From the NCBI RefSeq assembly GCF_040712315.1, contig NC_134017.1:18320001-18384000 (forward strand): 64,000 nucleotides of DNA, read 5' to 3'. Positions within the stretch are counted from its first letter, which is position 1, and the number at the start of each line of letters is the position of its first letter. Both the position numbers and the translations under genes were made by a program. The notes beneath the pieces are model-generated. The model was not told where the DNA came from. It saw only the letters and a program-made list of their open reading frames with translations, and ran no database searches. Source of the stretch: Castanea sativa (lineage: Eukaryota; Streptophyta; Magnoliopsida; Fagales; Fagaceae). Positions 43,937 to 55,984 of the stretch are shown piece after piece.

Positions 43937-46056
43937 ATGTCTAGTGAGATATCGAGAGAACAATCGTGTGTCCGTGATGGAGCGGGCTATGATGAGGTGT
44001 TTTCGTTAGGTCAGGGAAACCCTGGCACCTTCAACGATGAAAGGGGTTCTGTCAGCCAACTCATCTCCACAGAGGAGGATGAGGAACGGGATGCGGATAG
44101 GTTAGAAAGTGATTCCAATGATGATCTAGACGATGTTGAACCCCCTATTCAATCCGTCATAGGTCCTGATGGACTTAGGGAGTTCATCATGCTTCCCCCG
44201 TGGACAATTAATGACTTCATCTCTTCCATCAAACAAATATACTTCAATACGCTTAGGGAGAAGTACCAGATACCCGTCCACATACCCATCCGTCTACCCT
44301 TCAAGTCTGAAAAATGTTACTATAAGGGTGTTGAAGACATCGGAGTGTATAAGCTGATGTTGAAAGCTGGACTTCAATTCCCATTGAATGCTCTTCACCG
44401 TCATCTTCTTCAATATCTAGGACTAGCTGTCACCCAAATCTCTCCGAATTCCTAGAGAGTCTTCCTAGGTGTGGAAGTTTTATACGGGGTGATGTCTGAC
44501 AGGGCGCGTAGGTTGATGGTGGAGGAGCTCTTCCATTACTACCGTCCGTTTGAGATTACCCAATTAAAGGGAAGGTACAATTTCTTGTCGAGGAGTTCGT
44601 TGCTTAAGCTAGTATGCAAGACCCCGGACTCCAATAGGAACTAGAAGAGTCAATACTTTTTCATTCAAAGGGACGACTGGATGTGTCACCCCGACGACCA
44701 GGAATACATGCCTGTAGACAAAACTTGGGGTATAATGCCCCCGTTTGGTAGTTGTCCGTTCGTCTAAGGTTCAATTCTTTAACTTTGTTTAATCATTCTA
44801 ACCGTCTCTTACTGCAGCTCGGGATCGTCTAAAAGTCACCCTTAAGCAGTGGAGTTTTTTGGGAAAAAATCTTTAGGACCACCAAGTTGTCGGAGAGAAC
44901 ATAGGCTAAGCTAGTCACTTTGGACACTCTCTACTGGTACTGTGACGGTCCTAAACCCATAGCTGCTGCCTATCGCTACGACTAACAAGTGCGCCAATGT
45001 AAGCCCATTGCCCAATATTTGTCTTTAAGCATTTTAGTAGCTTTTCTGACTCTTATCCGTCCATTTTGATGCAGAAATGGAAGATAGCAAGAGGAGAGCC
45101 TTCATCAAGCAACAGGCTACTGCTAAGAAGAAGCTGGAAAGGAGCCTTCCTCCTAAGACGGGTTAGGCTCACCCGTCCACCAAAAGGAAGCCGCCTGAAA
45201 AAGTAGACCTTCAGGCTAAAAAGCCCAAGGTGGTGATAGGACCAGCTATTGGTGAAACTTCTAGCCCCTTCAAGTTGCCCCCCAAGCCCGGTTCGGGGAA
45301 GGGAAAAGGCTTGATGGTTAGCCAGGGTCCCGTTAAGGAGAAACCACCCATCCTCCTTCGCGAGGATTCTCAATATGCCCTCAAACAGATTGCATCCATT
45401 ATTAAAGATGAAGATTACGAGGACTTGGGCAACCACACCACCGAAGCTATAGGGGAGACGAGTCATTTCAATCTTGCACAGGTTTGTATCCGTCCTAATT
45501 TCTTTCCGTCGTGTGTGATTATTATTTTTCTTACCCTTGGTTTGTGGTTGCTGCTGGGAGTCATTATGATGAAAGTGTTGATGGAGCATTGCCTGTCCTA
45601 GGAGATGGTGATAGAACGTCTTAGGGCGAAAACGAAGGTGATGGAAGCGGAGTTAGTAGAGCTGAAGGTCTGGAAGGTGGTCTAGGAGGACAAGCTCACT
45701 GCCTCAGAGCAGCTTGAGATAAGTTGGATAAGCAGGTTGAAGTATTGAGAAAAGTCCTTAAGGACAAGGAGGGGGAGATTAAGGACATTAAGGATAGTCT
45801 TCTTCAGGCAAAGGTGGACGCTATACAAGAGTATTGTGATTCCAATGCTCTTCTGAGTGAACTAGGCACCTCCTTTGTTGACGGTTTCAATGACTGTCTT
45901 CGTAAGGTCAAGGCCTCCTTTCCGGACTTGGACCTTTCTCACATCACTATAGACCTTGAAGGCCAAACTCCAACCTGCCCCGTCGACACTGAAGGAACAA
46001 ACGAGCTCTTTGGTGATGGCTCCAATCTCGACCTTCAAAGTGATAGGGAGGCTTAA
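43937..46056 (+). pseudogene. Intron-containing ORF of the Tat-like element, on the strand opposite to pol
   Basis: The first frame (43937-44455) starts MSSEISREQS, has an acidic stretch (EEDEERDADRLESDSNDDLD) and then a domain reading LMLKAGLQFPLNALHRHLLQ. After a TAG it continues RVFLGVEVLYG and FHYYRPFEI. This resembles the 'putative gypsy type transposon' domain (Pfam Transposase_28). Introns are suggested by AAG/GTTCAA with CTGCAG (44768-44816), by GATGCAG (45069-45075), and near 45482-45603. The last part (45724-46056) is a coiled coil (EVLRKVLKDKEGEIKDIKD) followed by an acidic tail. Such proteins are encoded antisense, downstream of pol, in Tat-lineage elements; their role is not known to me. 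At least four TAG/TAA stops make this copy a pseudogene. Confidence 0.65.
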
Positions 46057-46406
46057 AAAGCTGGTAAGGAAAAGTCTGTCGAGGATTGCACTCATCAACC
46101 TGAAGTCGTTTAGACGATTAAGGAGAGGGAGGAGGAGACCCATGTCGCCCAGCAGTAGTTTCTTTTTTATTTAGCTTGGTTTTTCTCTTGTTCAGATGTA
46201 AAGATGTTTTGAAGAACAATATTTTTGTCAATTTAACAGTTGCCTATCACTTTGTAGGCTTTTCATGTAGATATCTCCCTGTATGGGCCTTTATAACATT
46301 TTGATTATATGTTTTATAGTATGTATTTGCAATGTATCCATTTATTTTGGACTTAATATCTGCAGATCAACTCTTGGGATGAGGCTGTCAATTTTGAGGA
46401 TTAAAC

Positions 46407-46687
46407 AAATATAAATCATTCTTTTAAGATGGACCTATCCACATTGTAGTCTAAATATAAGTCATCTCTTTAGGATGAACTCGTCCACTTTGTGGACTTA
46501 AATGTAAGTCATCCACTTAGGATGAACCTGTCCACTTTGTGGACTTAAATATAAGCCATCCCTTTAGGATGAACCCATCCACTATGTGGGCTTAAATATA
46601 AGTCATTCCTTTAGGATGAACCCGTCCACTTTGTGGACTCAAATATAAGCCATCCCTTTAGGATGAACCCGTCCATTATGTGCACTT
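46407..46687. repeat. 47-bp tandem repeat, five good copies and one diverged
   Basis: Units of exactly 47 bp start at 46453, 46500, 46547, 46594 and 46641. Each contains TTTAGGATGAACCCGTCCAC or a close variant, and TTGTGGACTT. A diverged 46-bp unit precedes at 46407. It lies between the end of the antisense gene and the end of pol, where Tat-type elements often carry tandem arrays. Confidence 0.9.
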
Positions 46688-46888
46688 AATAATGATTATG
46701 TAGAAACGTAGATAGCATACACGACATTTCTGAATAACTCCTCCTATTGTATGATAGATATGCGCATAGAAATTGTTCTTTGAAAAAAAAACTGCCTTTC
46801 GAGCTTAAAAGAAACTGCAGATAATAAAATTTTTAAAAAGCAATAAACTAGAAATGAGGAGTATTGTTGTCCATGCTGATGACGTCTA

Positions 46889-49800
46889 CTAGTAGTATTT
46901 CATCAAGTGCTCCATGTTCCAGGGGTGGTGCAACTTTTGCCCGTCCAATGTCTTCAGGTGGTAAGTTCCTTTCTTTTGCCATGATGTGATCTTGTAGAGT
47001 CCTTCCCAATTAGGTCCTAGCTTTCCCAGGGCAGGGTCTCTTGTCGCTCCTGTTACCTTTCTTAATATGAGATCTCTAACTTGGAAGTCCCTGCTTCTAA
47101 CTTTGGGGTTGTAATGCTTCGCCATGAGGTCTTGGCATCGTGCTAACCTCTGCTCAATCATTGCCTTGACCTCGTCCACCAAGTCAAGTTGAAGGCGTAT
47201 CGCTTCATCATTCTTACTATTGTCATAGTTTCCAACTCTGTAGCTTGTGAGTCCAACCTCGGTCGGGATGACTGTCTCATTCTCGTATGCTAGTCGAAAC
47301 GGAGTCTCCCTTGTAGATGTCCTTGCTGTCATCCTGTAGGCCCACAAAACGCTTGGCAACTCCTCTAGCCATATCCCTTTTGCCCCCTCGAGCCAAGTCT
47401 TGATAATTTTGAGCAAGGATCGATTCATTACCTCGACCTATCCATTGGCTTGTGGGTGGGTAGGAGATGAATAGTGATTCTTGATTCCTAACTGTGAGCA
47501 GAAATCTCGGAACGAATCATTGTCGAATTTTTTTCCATTGTCTGAGATCAGTACCCTAGGTATACCGTACCGGTATATGATATTCTTCCATACAAAGCTT
47601 CGTATATTCTTCTCTGTGATGGTCGCCAAGGCTTTGGCCTCCACCCATTTAGTGAAATAGTCAATACCGACTACTAGGAATTTCAGCTGCCTGACTGTTG
47701 TTGGGAACGATCCCGTGATATCCAACCCCTATTAAGTGAAAGGCCACAAGGCCGTCATTGGGGTGAGCTCCTTTGTTGGTTACCTGATGAGGTTGCCAAA
47801 CCTCTGACACTTGTCGCAAGTTTTGACATATACCTGAGCATCCTTTGGCATTATGGGCCAATAGTACCTTGCTTTAATCAGCTTGTGCACTAAGGATTGT
47901 GATCCTGAATGGTTCCCACACACTCCTTCGTGGACTTCTCTCATGACATAATCTACTTCTTTGGAGTTTAGACACCTCAGGTATGGACGGGAGAAGCCCC
48001 GTTTATATAAGATGCCATTTATTAGTACGAACCACGCTTCCTGTACCTTCAGCTTCCTAGCGGCCTCCTTATCGTCCGGTAGCACACCGTCTCTTAGGTA
48101 GAAGGTTATGGGCGTGGTCCAGTCACTTGTGGAACCTATCTCCTGCACACTTATGTCGTTTATTAAGGGTAAGCTTTGAACAAAAGACAATATCTGGCTA
48201 GGGATAAGCATGTGTTCTGCTGATGCAGCCCTGGCGAGGCAGTCAGCTTGCTTGTTCTCCTCCTGTGGGATTTGAACGAACTTTGCTTGAAGGTTGGTCA
48301 CCCGATTCTTCACTTGCTCCAGGTACTTCTTCATCCGTTCACCCTTGCATTCGTAATCACTAGTTACTTAGCTTGTAGCTACTTGAGAGTCGCAATACAT
48401 GACCACTTTCGTAGCTCCTGCTGCTTTGGCTAGATCTAGCCCTGTTATTAAGGCTTTATACTTTGCCTTGTTATTGGTTGTAGGAAAATCAAGCCGGATC
48501 ATGCACTCGATCTTGTCACCTTCTGGAGAATGAAGCATTATGCCAGCCTTGCCTGCCTGTTTATTGGACGATCTGTCTGTGTGGATGCTCCATTGCGGCT
48601 GTACTCCTGCCCCCTAGTCCTCTGGGTTGGTGAATTCCACGATAAAGTCAGCGATGACTTGACCCTTGATGGTCGTCCGTGGGCGATACTGTATGTCGAA
48701 TTCACTCAACTCAATCGCCCATAGCGCCATCCGTCCAACTACCTCCGGGTTGCTCATTGCTCTCCGCAGGGATTTGTCTATTAAGACAACAACAGTGTGG
48801 GCCTGGAAATATGGTTTAAGCTTATGTGTTGTAGTTACCAACACAAAGGCGAGCTTCTCCATAGGGGTACCTCTCTTCTGCACCTCAGAGCGCCCGACTA
48901 GTGTAGTATATAGGCTTCTGTACCTTGTCTTCATCCTTGACCAAGGCCACACTTACAGCAATAGGGGATACGGCCAAGTAGAGGAATAGTTCTTCACCTG
49001 GTTTGGAGAGACTTAGTAATGGTAGGGAAGAGAGATAGGCCTTCATGTCCTTGAATTCTTGTTGACATTTAGCCATCCATTCAAAAGACTTCTTCAACGT
49101 GCGTAAGAAAGGTAGGCATTTACCCGTTGCCCTTGACACGAACCTATTCAGTGCGGCTACCTTGCCGTTGAGGCTTCGTACTTCTTTCATGTTCCTTGGA
49201 GGTGCCATCTCTATTATGGCTCGAATCTTGTCTAGGTTGACTTTGATACGCCTCTGAGACACCATAAACCCTAGGAACTTTCCAACCGTCACCCCGAATG
49301 CACACTTGCTCGAGTTGAGCTTCATGTTGTAAGAGCAAAGGGTGTCGAAGGTTTTTCTGAGATCGTCCAAATGATCGTCATCCCTTCGACTTTTTACTAG
49401 CATGTCGTCAACGTAGACTTGGACATTTCTTCCAATCTGATGTGCAAATATCTTGTTCATGAGCCTCTGATACGTCGCGCCTATGTTCTTGAGGCCGAAC
49501 GGCGTCACTCTATAGCAGAAGAGACCCTGGCTTGTGACGAAAGAAGTCTTCTCCTGGTCAGCTTCATCCAGCTTGATCTAGTTGTAACTAGAAAATGCGT
49601 CCATGAAACTCGACAGCTGGTGTCTTGCCATTAAGTCCACCAAGATATCAATCCAGGGAAGTGGGTAGCTATCCTTGGGGCATGCCCTGTTTAAGTCCGT
49701 GAAATCTACACATATCCTCCACTTCTCGTTGGCATTTTTGACCATCACCATGTTGGCCAACCAATCGGAGTAGTATACTTCTCATATAAATTTTGCTTCC

Positions 49801-50866
49801 TATAACTAGCAAAACTCCTTTGCTATGGCTTGGTCTCGTTCTTGAGAAAATACTCACTTCTTCTAACGGATGGAAGAGAAATAGTGCGATACATTCAGCT
49901 TATGTACTACGACCGAAGGATCGATTTCGGGCATGTCTTCATGGCTCCAGGCGAAGACGTCCTGGTTCTCTCTTAGAAATGATATTAGGGCTAGACGGAC
50001 AGGCAACCTAGCAAGAGTACCTATTTTTGTCATTCGCTCGGGCTTAAAGTCATCAAGGAGCATCTCTTTTGGCCCTTCTACTGGTTCTGCCACCGTTCGC
50101 TGTTCTTCTATGCACATTATTGGTAAATGGTCGTCCATCTCCAGTATGGCGATGTCGCATTCGCACGCCGCTACTTGATCTCCCCGTACTTCTCCTATCT
50201 CGTATTCGGTGGGGAACTTGATCATTAGGTGGTAAGTGGATGTTATGGCCTTCCACGAATTAAGGGTAGGGCGACCCAGGATGGCATTGTAAGAGAATGA
50301 ACAGTCCACAACCAGGAATGTGACATCCCTGGTGATCTGTTGAGGATAATTGCCGACGATTACGGATAAAGTGACCGCGCCGAGTGGGTACACTCTTGTT
50401 CCTCCAAATCCAACGAGCGATGCGTTAGTTGGGATCAACCATTCTCTCCTAATCCTCATCTGCTGGAAGGCTAGGTAGTAGAGTATATGGGCAGAGCTCT
50501 CGTTGTCTACCAGGACCTTGTGAGTGTCGTAGTCCCCAATCCGTATGCTCACAACAAGTGTGTCATTGTGTGGATGATGGAGATGTCGAGCGTCCTCCTC
50601 TATGAAACCGATTATAGGTTTATCGATGTGTGCCATCTTCGGGACCAAACCCATCAACTAGATGTTCTGAACCATACAAAGGTAGGTCTTGTGCACCTTC
50701 CTAGTTGAACAGGAAGTGGTGGTGCCCTCTACAATCATCCTTATGTCTCCTATAGGTTGTTTGGGGCGCTCGTTTTCCTTTTGGGGGCCTTGCTCTTGTG
50801 GTTGGTCCATCCTCTATTTGCTAACGAACCTCCGCAATTTTTCTTGTCTGATTAGGGCTTCTATCT
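46889..50866 (-). pseudogene. Tat-like Ty3/gypsy protease-polymerase region
   Basis: Order from 50866 down: end of the gag linker (about 50866-50660). Protease with VLVDNESSAHIL, where the active-site DxG reads DNE (about 50430-50560). Reverse transcriptase with the YVDD box (about 49400) and VTPFGLKNIGATYQR. RNase H (48614-48952). A second, plant-type RNase H (48335-48610, THTDRSS-like start and CDSQV). Integrase HHCC zinc finger (about 47800-47950, VHEGVCGNH ... CDKCQRF). Integrase core (47438-47725, DYFTKWVEA and LISDNGKKF). C-terminal integrase part (46889-47428). Stops sit where related elements have Gln or Trp. The protein is not expressible as one polyprotein. Confidence 0.88.
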
Positions 50867-50880
50867 ACTAATAATGAACT

Positions 50881-51291
50881 AAAACTGAGATAGCTAGTGA
50901 AAACAATATAGACAAGGGCAAATCTATTCTAGGAGCACCCCTTAAGGTTGAAAAGAAAGAGACTAGGAACCCTAGGACTAAGAAAGACAATAATAAAAAG
51001 TCTCTACCAAGGAAGCCACATTTTTGTCATTACTGTGGAGTTTCAGGACACACTCGTCCAAATTGCTATAAGTGGTTAGCCACTCAACAGAGCAACAGTG
51101 TGTTATCATCTAGTGGTCAAGGTCAGATTCCACCATCTTTGGGTCCTCTTGGAGATCTTCTGAAGACCCTCATATTCCTTTTGAACTTAAACAGTTTCAA
51201 TTCTTCCCCCTCACCTCAAGATCAAAGGTTCGCAAAAAGGAAAGGTCCTTCCTCCAATTCCAAATTGTGGAAGAGAAAAGGCTCCAAGTGA
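50881..51291 (+). pseudogene. Copia-like gag C-terminus with zinc knuckle
   Basis: The plus-strand frame opens inside a gag (KTEIASENNIDKGKSI). It contains the CX2CX4HX4C knuckle CHYCGVSGHTRPNC at 51025-51066 and ends GSK with TGA at 51289-51291. The knuckle binds RNA in Gag particles. The N-terminal gag and any protease or integrase are missing. The left edge is the junction with the Tat-like element near 50875. Confidence 0.75.
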
Positions 51292-52184
51292 TTAAGTCAC
51301 TTCCTTTCTCTCTTGTTCTTGCATTACTTGTTTGTTTTGCTTTCTTGTTTTTGAGTCAGTCTAGTTTTATGATTTGTATGTTTAACATGTTTTTGTTTGT
51401 TTGTTTTTAGTTTTGTTTTATATAAAAGTAAAAATAAAAAATTAGAAAAATACAAAAACAATGTGTGTTTGTGTATATTGATACTTGTGTATCCTAGATG
51501 GCCATTGAAACAAAGTTTTCTAAAATTTGTATCTCTTGTAGCTTAGATGAGCATCTCAATGCACAACTAAGCAAGTGAGTTTTGTGGCTCGTGTTTGTGA
51601 TGAGTACGATTAAGTTTGTCTCTTATATCATATACTCATATCACTCTTTTTGGCGGGAAGGACTAGAAAATTCTAAGAGAAATGCATAAATAACCATCTC
51701 ACTAGTAAAGCCCACCAATCATGTATAACATCTGTATGCTTCAACATAGCAAAAGTGTGATGTTTTAAGCTTACTTAATTGGGTAATTTCTTCTCTCTCT
51801 CTTGTATATGTCCATGCATGCTATGCTCAAAAGAAAAATATGCAAAGAAAATAAAAGCAAAAAGAATCAGAATACTTTTAATATGGTTGCAAGCGTGTTT
51901 CTAGGAGATGCGGGAGTTATATGATATACCTCGAAGGTAATAGTCTCCATCAAACAGTTATAATTGTGTGTGCGTTGTATTAGATTTTCTCATATCTCAA
52001 ATCGTCATAATATGATAAACTTGCGCACACTTGTTATCTCTTCACACACAACACGCAAACTCTTTACTGCTTTTGATACATGTGCAGGTACAATGTGATT
52101 TAGCCATCACATGAGATACATGTGTTAATATATGCTCACTAAACTGTCTTAACTTGTTTTTGAAATATAAAATTGATTAGACTT

Positions 52185-52230
<46 letters not shown>

Positions 52231-52692
52231 CATGTTTTGATCTATTTGCTTATATGTTGAGAGATGTCTTGAGAGCTTAATATATTGTTTGGATCCTTGG
52301 TTGAGTAGCTTGCTTGTTGCGTTCATCGTTATGTGTTTTTCCTCCCTTGAAAAACTCCTTTTCTTCAAGATCAACAGCTTCTCGATAGACCCTCGACAGA
52401 TTCCATTTCTATTGAGCTTTCTTTCTTCAACCTTGATAGAATCTCGACAAATCTTTGATCCATCGAGATTTCTAGGTTTCTTCTCGATAGAATCTCGACA
52501 GCTTCTCAATCCATCGAGCCAAATTTCTGTGCATTCTATCTGACCGATAGACTCTTGACAGATTCTCGATCCATCGAGGTGATTTTTGCCATTGACAAAT
52601 CCTCGACAGCACCTTGATAGATTCATTTCTGTCGAGATTTAGTGCTCGACAGATTCTCGAATAGTTATCTCGATCCATCAAGCTGCGTTTTC
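51292..52692. other. Non-coding spacer of the copia-like element with CTCGA repeats and (GT)n
   Basis: Includes (GT)18 at 52190-52226. At 52375-52680 there is a dense run of CTCGATAG / CTCGACAG / CATCGAG motifs that can pair with each other. The minus-strand frame over this part (repeats of the type DGSRICRESI) is a repeat artefact. Confidence 0.6.
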
Positions 52693-53202
52693 TATATATA
52701 GTTGAGGCGCGATTTCAAATTTCATTTTCTCACTTCTCCCTTGATAGAAATCTCTCTCTCTCAACCCAAACCTCTTTCTCTCTCTCAAACCTCCTCACCC
52801 ACTTGTTCTTCAACCTAGATCAAGCTCCAAACACTTGGTAAGTGTTCTCAATCCCTTCTGTTTCATGCATTCATGCAATTTTAGACCTAGGTTTTGGGTT
52901 TTTGAAAATTTTTGGGGTTTTTGAGATTTTTGTGAAATTTATGGGTTGGGTTGGGTTGATTTGTTGTTTTATGCTCATGCATTGCATCCTCATTGTATTA
53001 TAACAATGTTTCATGTATATTAGATGTGTGTGCTTGATAATTGATTATTGTTGTGAGTGCTAATAGGTTTGGATTGGGTTTTACCCATGATGCTTTTAAT
53101 TTTTGCATGTCACATGTTCATGCATTTTTCATGCATACGTTCTTTTCCTTCTTTCATTTCTAAGCATGTGATGTGTTTCCTTCTATTCTCTCTCTCTGAT
53201 AG
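52693..53202 (+). promoter_or_regulatory. Internal TATA box, CT-rich leader and 5'-UTR intron
   Basis: TATATATA at 52693-52700 is followed by a CT-rich leader. The donor CACTTG/GTAAGTG is at 52837-52838 and the acceptor CTGATAG ends at 53202. The ATG is eight bases downstream at 53211. The 365-bp intron is T-rich near its acceptor (CTATTCTCTCTCTCTGATAG). This is a complete plant-type promoter and leader placed inside a retrotransposon. Confidence 0.6.
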
Positions 53203-53210
53203 ACTGCGTC

Positions 53211-54406
53211 ATGGCACCCAAACAACGCAAATCTACTTCGCTCGGAACCTTCATCAAGGTTCCTAGTCATCTTCTTCTTCTGATCCACCCGCCCCTTTTC
53301 ACGTTCGATTCCATGATGAGAAGGACTAGAAGGACTTTTTTGAGAACTTCTAGAAATGTGGTGTTCATCCGAAACGCCAGGTTATTCTGTCGAATTTTAC
53401 CGACACTCCGCTACCCGAAGTCATTTAGACTCAGGGATGGGAATCTCTCTATGAGAAACCCTTGCGTTGTCCTGTCGTGTTTATTCGGGAGTTTTACTCT
53501 AACATACACGACATCGATACCTCTATGCCTCAGTTTGTTACCACATTCCGAGGTACACGTATCGCAGTTATTCCGGATCTTATATCTAAGGTACTACACG
53601 TTCCTAGGGTAGCACATCCTAACTACCCTGGCTGTTATCGTCTACGGACTGTGTCTAGAGACGAGCTTCTCTTTCACTTTTGTGAGACTCCTTCCATATG
53701 GGGTGGTAAGCTAAACACTTCATGCTCGGGTTTTGCTAAAGGCCCAAGGTTCCTTAACATGGCAATGGCATTCACTCTCACACCTTTGTCTCACTATAAC
53801 TCTATCACTGAACCTAGTGCTCATTTTCTTCTTTCTTTGATGGAGGATCTTTCTGTAAACTTTCCCTTTCACTTCATCACATCTATTCTAGATGTGTATT
53901 TGGATACTACTACCCGTGATAAGCTTATCTTTCCTTTGGCTATCACGCAGATCCTTCAGCACTTTAACTTTCCCATTCCTCTCTCTCCTTATTTCACCAT
54001 CATGGGTGCCATCAGTGTTAGTTTTGTCCGGTGGAGCGAGACCCAGTTTTGACCAAAGCGGCCACGAGTGGAGATGACCGATCTTGCAACTTCTGCTGTT
54101 CCACCCTCTTCCTTGGCTCCTTCTACCTCAGCAGCTAGTGGTGTGACCCTCAAGGCTATCATGGAGTAGCTTTAGTGGATGAAGGCTAATTTTGGTGGTC
54201 GTTTTGACTATCGCACAGATGAGATGTGTCAAATAAACACCTGAGTCGGTCGCATTGCCCGCAGATAGGCTCGTATGGCTAGCTTTGCTCTTTCTCCCTC
54301 TCCTTCTCTAGAGGCCTCGCCTGATGATGATGATGAGGATGATGCTAGCTCTTCCGGTAATAACGAGATGATGACCTCTCAGTGGCTTGCCCTTTGTCAT
54401 TCGTGA
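53211..54406 (+). pseudogene. Retrotransposon-borne ORF with plant transposon protein domain
   Basis: It starts MAPKQRKSTSLGTFIKVP. A frameshift near 53262 moves the frame, after which it reads CPVVFIREFYSNIHDID, TTFRGTRIAVIPDLISKVLH, DELLFHFCETPSIWGGK and LTPLSHYNSITEPSAHFLLS. It ends in an Asp-rich tail (DDDDEDD) with TGA at 54404-54406. The core resembles the 'putative plant transposon protein' domain found in many plant TE-derived proteins. At least three TAG stops and two TGA stops interrupt it. Its biochemical role is unknown to me. Its position before the polypurine tract is that of an extra third ORF. Confidence 0.65.
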
Positions 54407-54954
54407 CAAAAAGAGGGAGCAGTTTTGGGTTTGAGAGTAGTCTTGTACTTTTAGGGGGAGAGTTAGTATAAGACTCTTTTTGTTATGGAGAGTGTGTATA
54501 TCTTTTTGAGGGATGTAGTGAGGTTTATATGTACTTTTCTTTCTTTTCAGTTACATTAGTCTCTTGTACACCGGTCTTGTGACCATTTTTATTATGACAT
54601 ACACTGTACTTTATATATATATATATATATATAATGATAATGTAAGTTCATTTTATTCACCTACGACATGTGTTGTTTCTTTTATCTCTTTATACATATG
54701 TTTCTTTATGTACGCAATCTTTATTTCTGTTTTACACATGATGCCTTGATGAGTTTTGTTTAAGTGTTTCAGAAAGATAGGTTGTAAAAGTCTATCTTGC
54801 CATGAACTCTCTTCTTGAAAAGTTTCTCAAGAGTTTATGTTAGGATTAGATTTATTTGTAATACAAAAAGTGGTTATGAGTTTAGTGATTTAAGACTTCT
54901 CTCATAATTATTTGTTTTGTTGTGGTTTTGTCACAAGTTGCCAAAGGAGGAGAT

Positions 54955-55891
54955 TGTTAGGGACATATTCTATGTAATTGGCTAATCCTTTGACAAAATG
55001 CACTTTATTTGTAATTGGGTAAATCTAGGATCGGTTTAAGATTTCAAGAAACATGCTGTTCAAGTCAAGTGTTAAAGCCATGAAGATCTAACCAAGAAAC
55101 AAATGAAGAAAAATTGTTCATTAAAGCTCGACAGAATTCTTTCTATCGAGATTTAATGTTGAAGCTCGATACAAGCTATTTCTATCGAGACTTACGAAAT
55201 TTTACGAAATTAGAATTTCCAGATCTGATTTTCGGCCCATGCTGAAATATTTGTATAGGGTTTCTTTTCTCACAACCCTAGACATATATAAGGCTTATTT
55301 TAACGGCCATCGCATAAGAAAGCACAAGCAGAAAGTACTATAATTCATCATTCTCTCTGTAGAAACTACTGAGTCTTTACGCCAAGCGTTTTGTGACCAA
55401 GAAGCTTCTTGATCTTCATTGTTGATGAACTGAAGAACTTTACAGCCAAAAATCTTCTTCAAGTTGGTGAGTTAGTCACGTACTGGGATTCGTGCATCAT
55501 TGGTTAGTCACATAATGAGATTCGTGCATTGAATGGAAAGATTGCCTCTACAATACAAGTCTAATTGGGTATTAGGGTACGGGTTCAACTGTAGGTTGGT
55601 AATTCAGGATATGCCAAAGAGTTTGATAAGATTCCTTATACTTGTAACCGCTTGTAATTGATAATAATAGATTCTTGGGAGTGGTAACCTTAAATTCGCC
55701 CAGTGGAGTTTTGCCTCGATGGTTTTACCCATTCGTAAACAAATCACCTGTGTCAAATTTATTTTCTGTTGTATTTAGATAATTTGGTGACTTGTTTGTA
55801 CTACCACGCTATTGCATGTAATGTGATCTAACTAATTAACTTGGGTAATTAATTAATTTGTAAGGGGTAAATTCATTTTAACTTATCAACA
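54955..55891 (+). repeat. 3' LTR of the copia-like element
   Basis: Follows a purine tract and starts TGTTAGGGACAT; ends ACTTATCAACA (937 bp). It contains CTCGACAG ... CTATCGAG pairs at 55126-55190 and AACCCTAGACATATATAAGG, a TATA-like box at 55270-55290. The minus-strand copy at 456-1300 matches it. Confidence 0.75.
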
Positions 55892-55981
55892 AATATGTTA
55901 TAATATATGTACAACATTCTCTAAAATCAATTTACATAAAACATGACAACATTATTCGTGCATCGCATGACAACATACTAG
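55892..55981 (+). mobile_element. Helitron-like 3' end fragment
   Basis: The 90 bp match the end of the element at 17865: ATAATATATGTACAACATTCT, a stem TCGTGCATCGCATGA (55956-55970) and CTAG (55978-55981), then T. It is cut on the left exactly at the LTR border, so one element inserted into or beside the other. Confidence 0.6.
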
Positions 55982-55984
55982 TTT

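Larger units (their letters stand above)
42830..50875 (-). mobile_element. Ty3/gypsy retrotransposon, Tat/Ogre-like lineage, decayed and 5'-truncated
   Basis: On the minus strand the order is protease, reverse transcriptase, RNase H, a second plant-type RNase H, integrase, a tandem-repeat spacer, an oppositely oriented gene and LTR-like sequence. The second RNase H and the antisense gene between integrase and 3' LTR are hallmarks of Tat-lineage elements. The lower end (42830-43470) has a minus-strand TATAAAAG box near 43035 and should be the 3' LTR; its exact ends are not resolved. At about 50875 the element breaks off in the gag-protease linker against copia-like sequence, so gag, the primer site and the 5' LTR are missing. 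Many in-frame stops show it is dead. Confidence 0.85.
50881..55891 (+). mobile_element. Copia-like element lacking visible pol, with a gene-like second ORF
   Basis: Left to right: gag end (50881-51291), a 1.4-kb non-coding spacer with CTCGA-type repeats, a TATA box, a 5'-UTR intron, an ORF with a plant transposon protein domain (53211-54406), a purine tract (CAAAGGAGGAGAT, 54942-54954) and an LTR (54955-55891). The 5' LTR and most of gag are absent, probably lost at the junction with the Tat-like element. No reverse transcriptase, RNase H or integrase is seen, so it was non-autonomous or lost pol by deletion. Confidence 0.65.

Noticed and set aside
45053..45589. Minus-strand open frame of 178 codons
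   Set aside because: Shadow of the plus-strand antisense-gene remnant, which has the recognisable reading sense.
52177..52626. Minus-strand frame with repeated DGSRICRESI-like units
   Set aside because: Produced by the CTCGATAG/CTCGACAG repeats of the retroelement spacer, not by a protein repeat.
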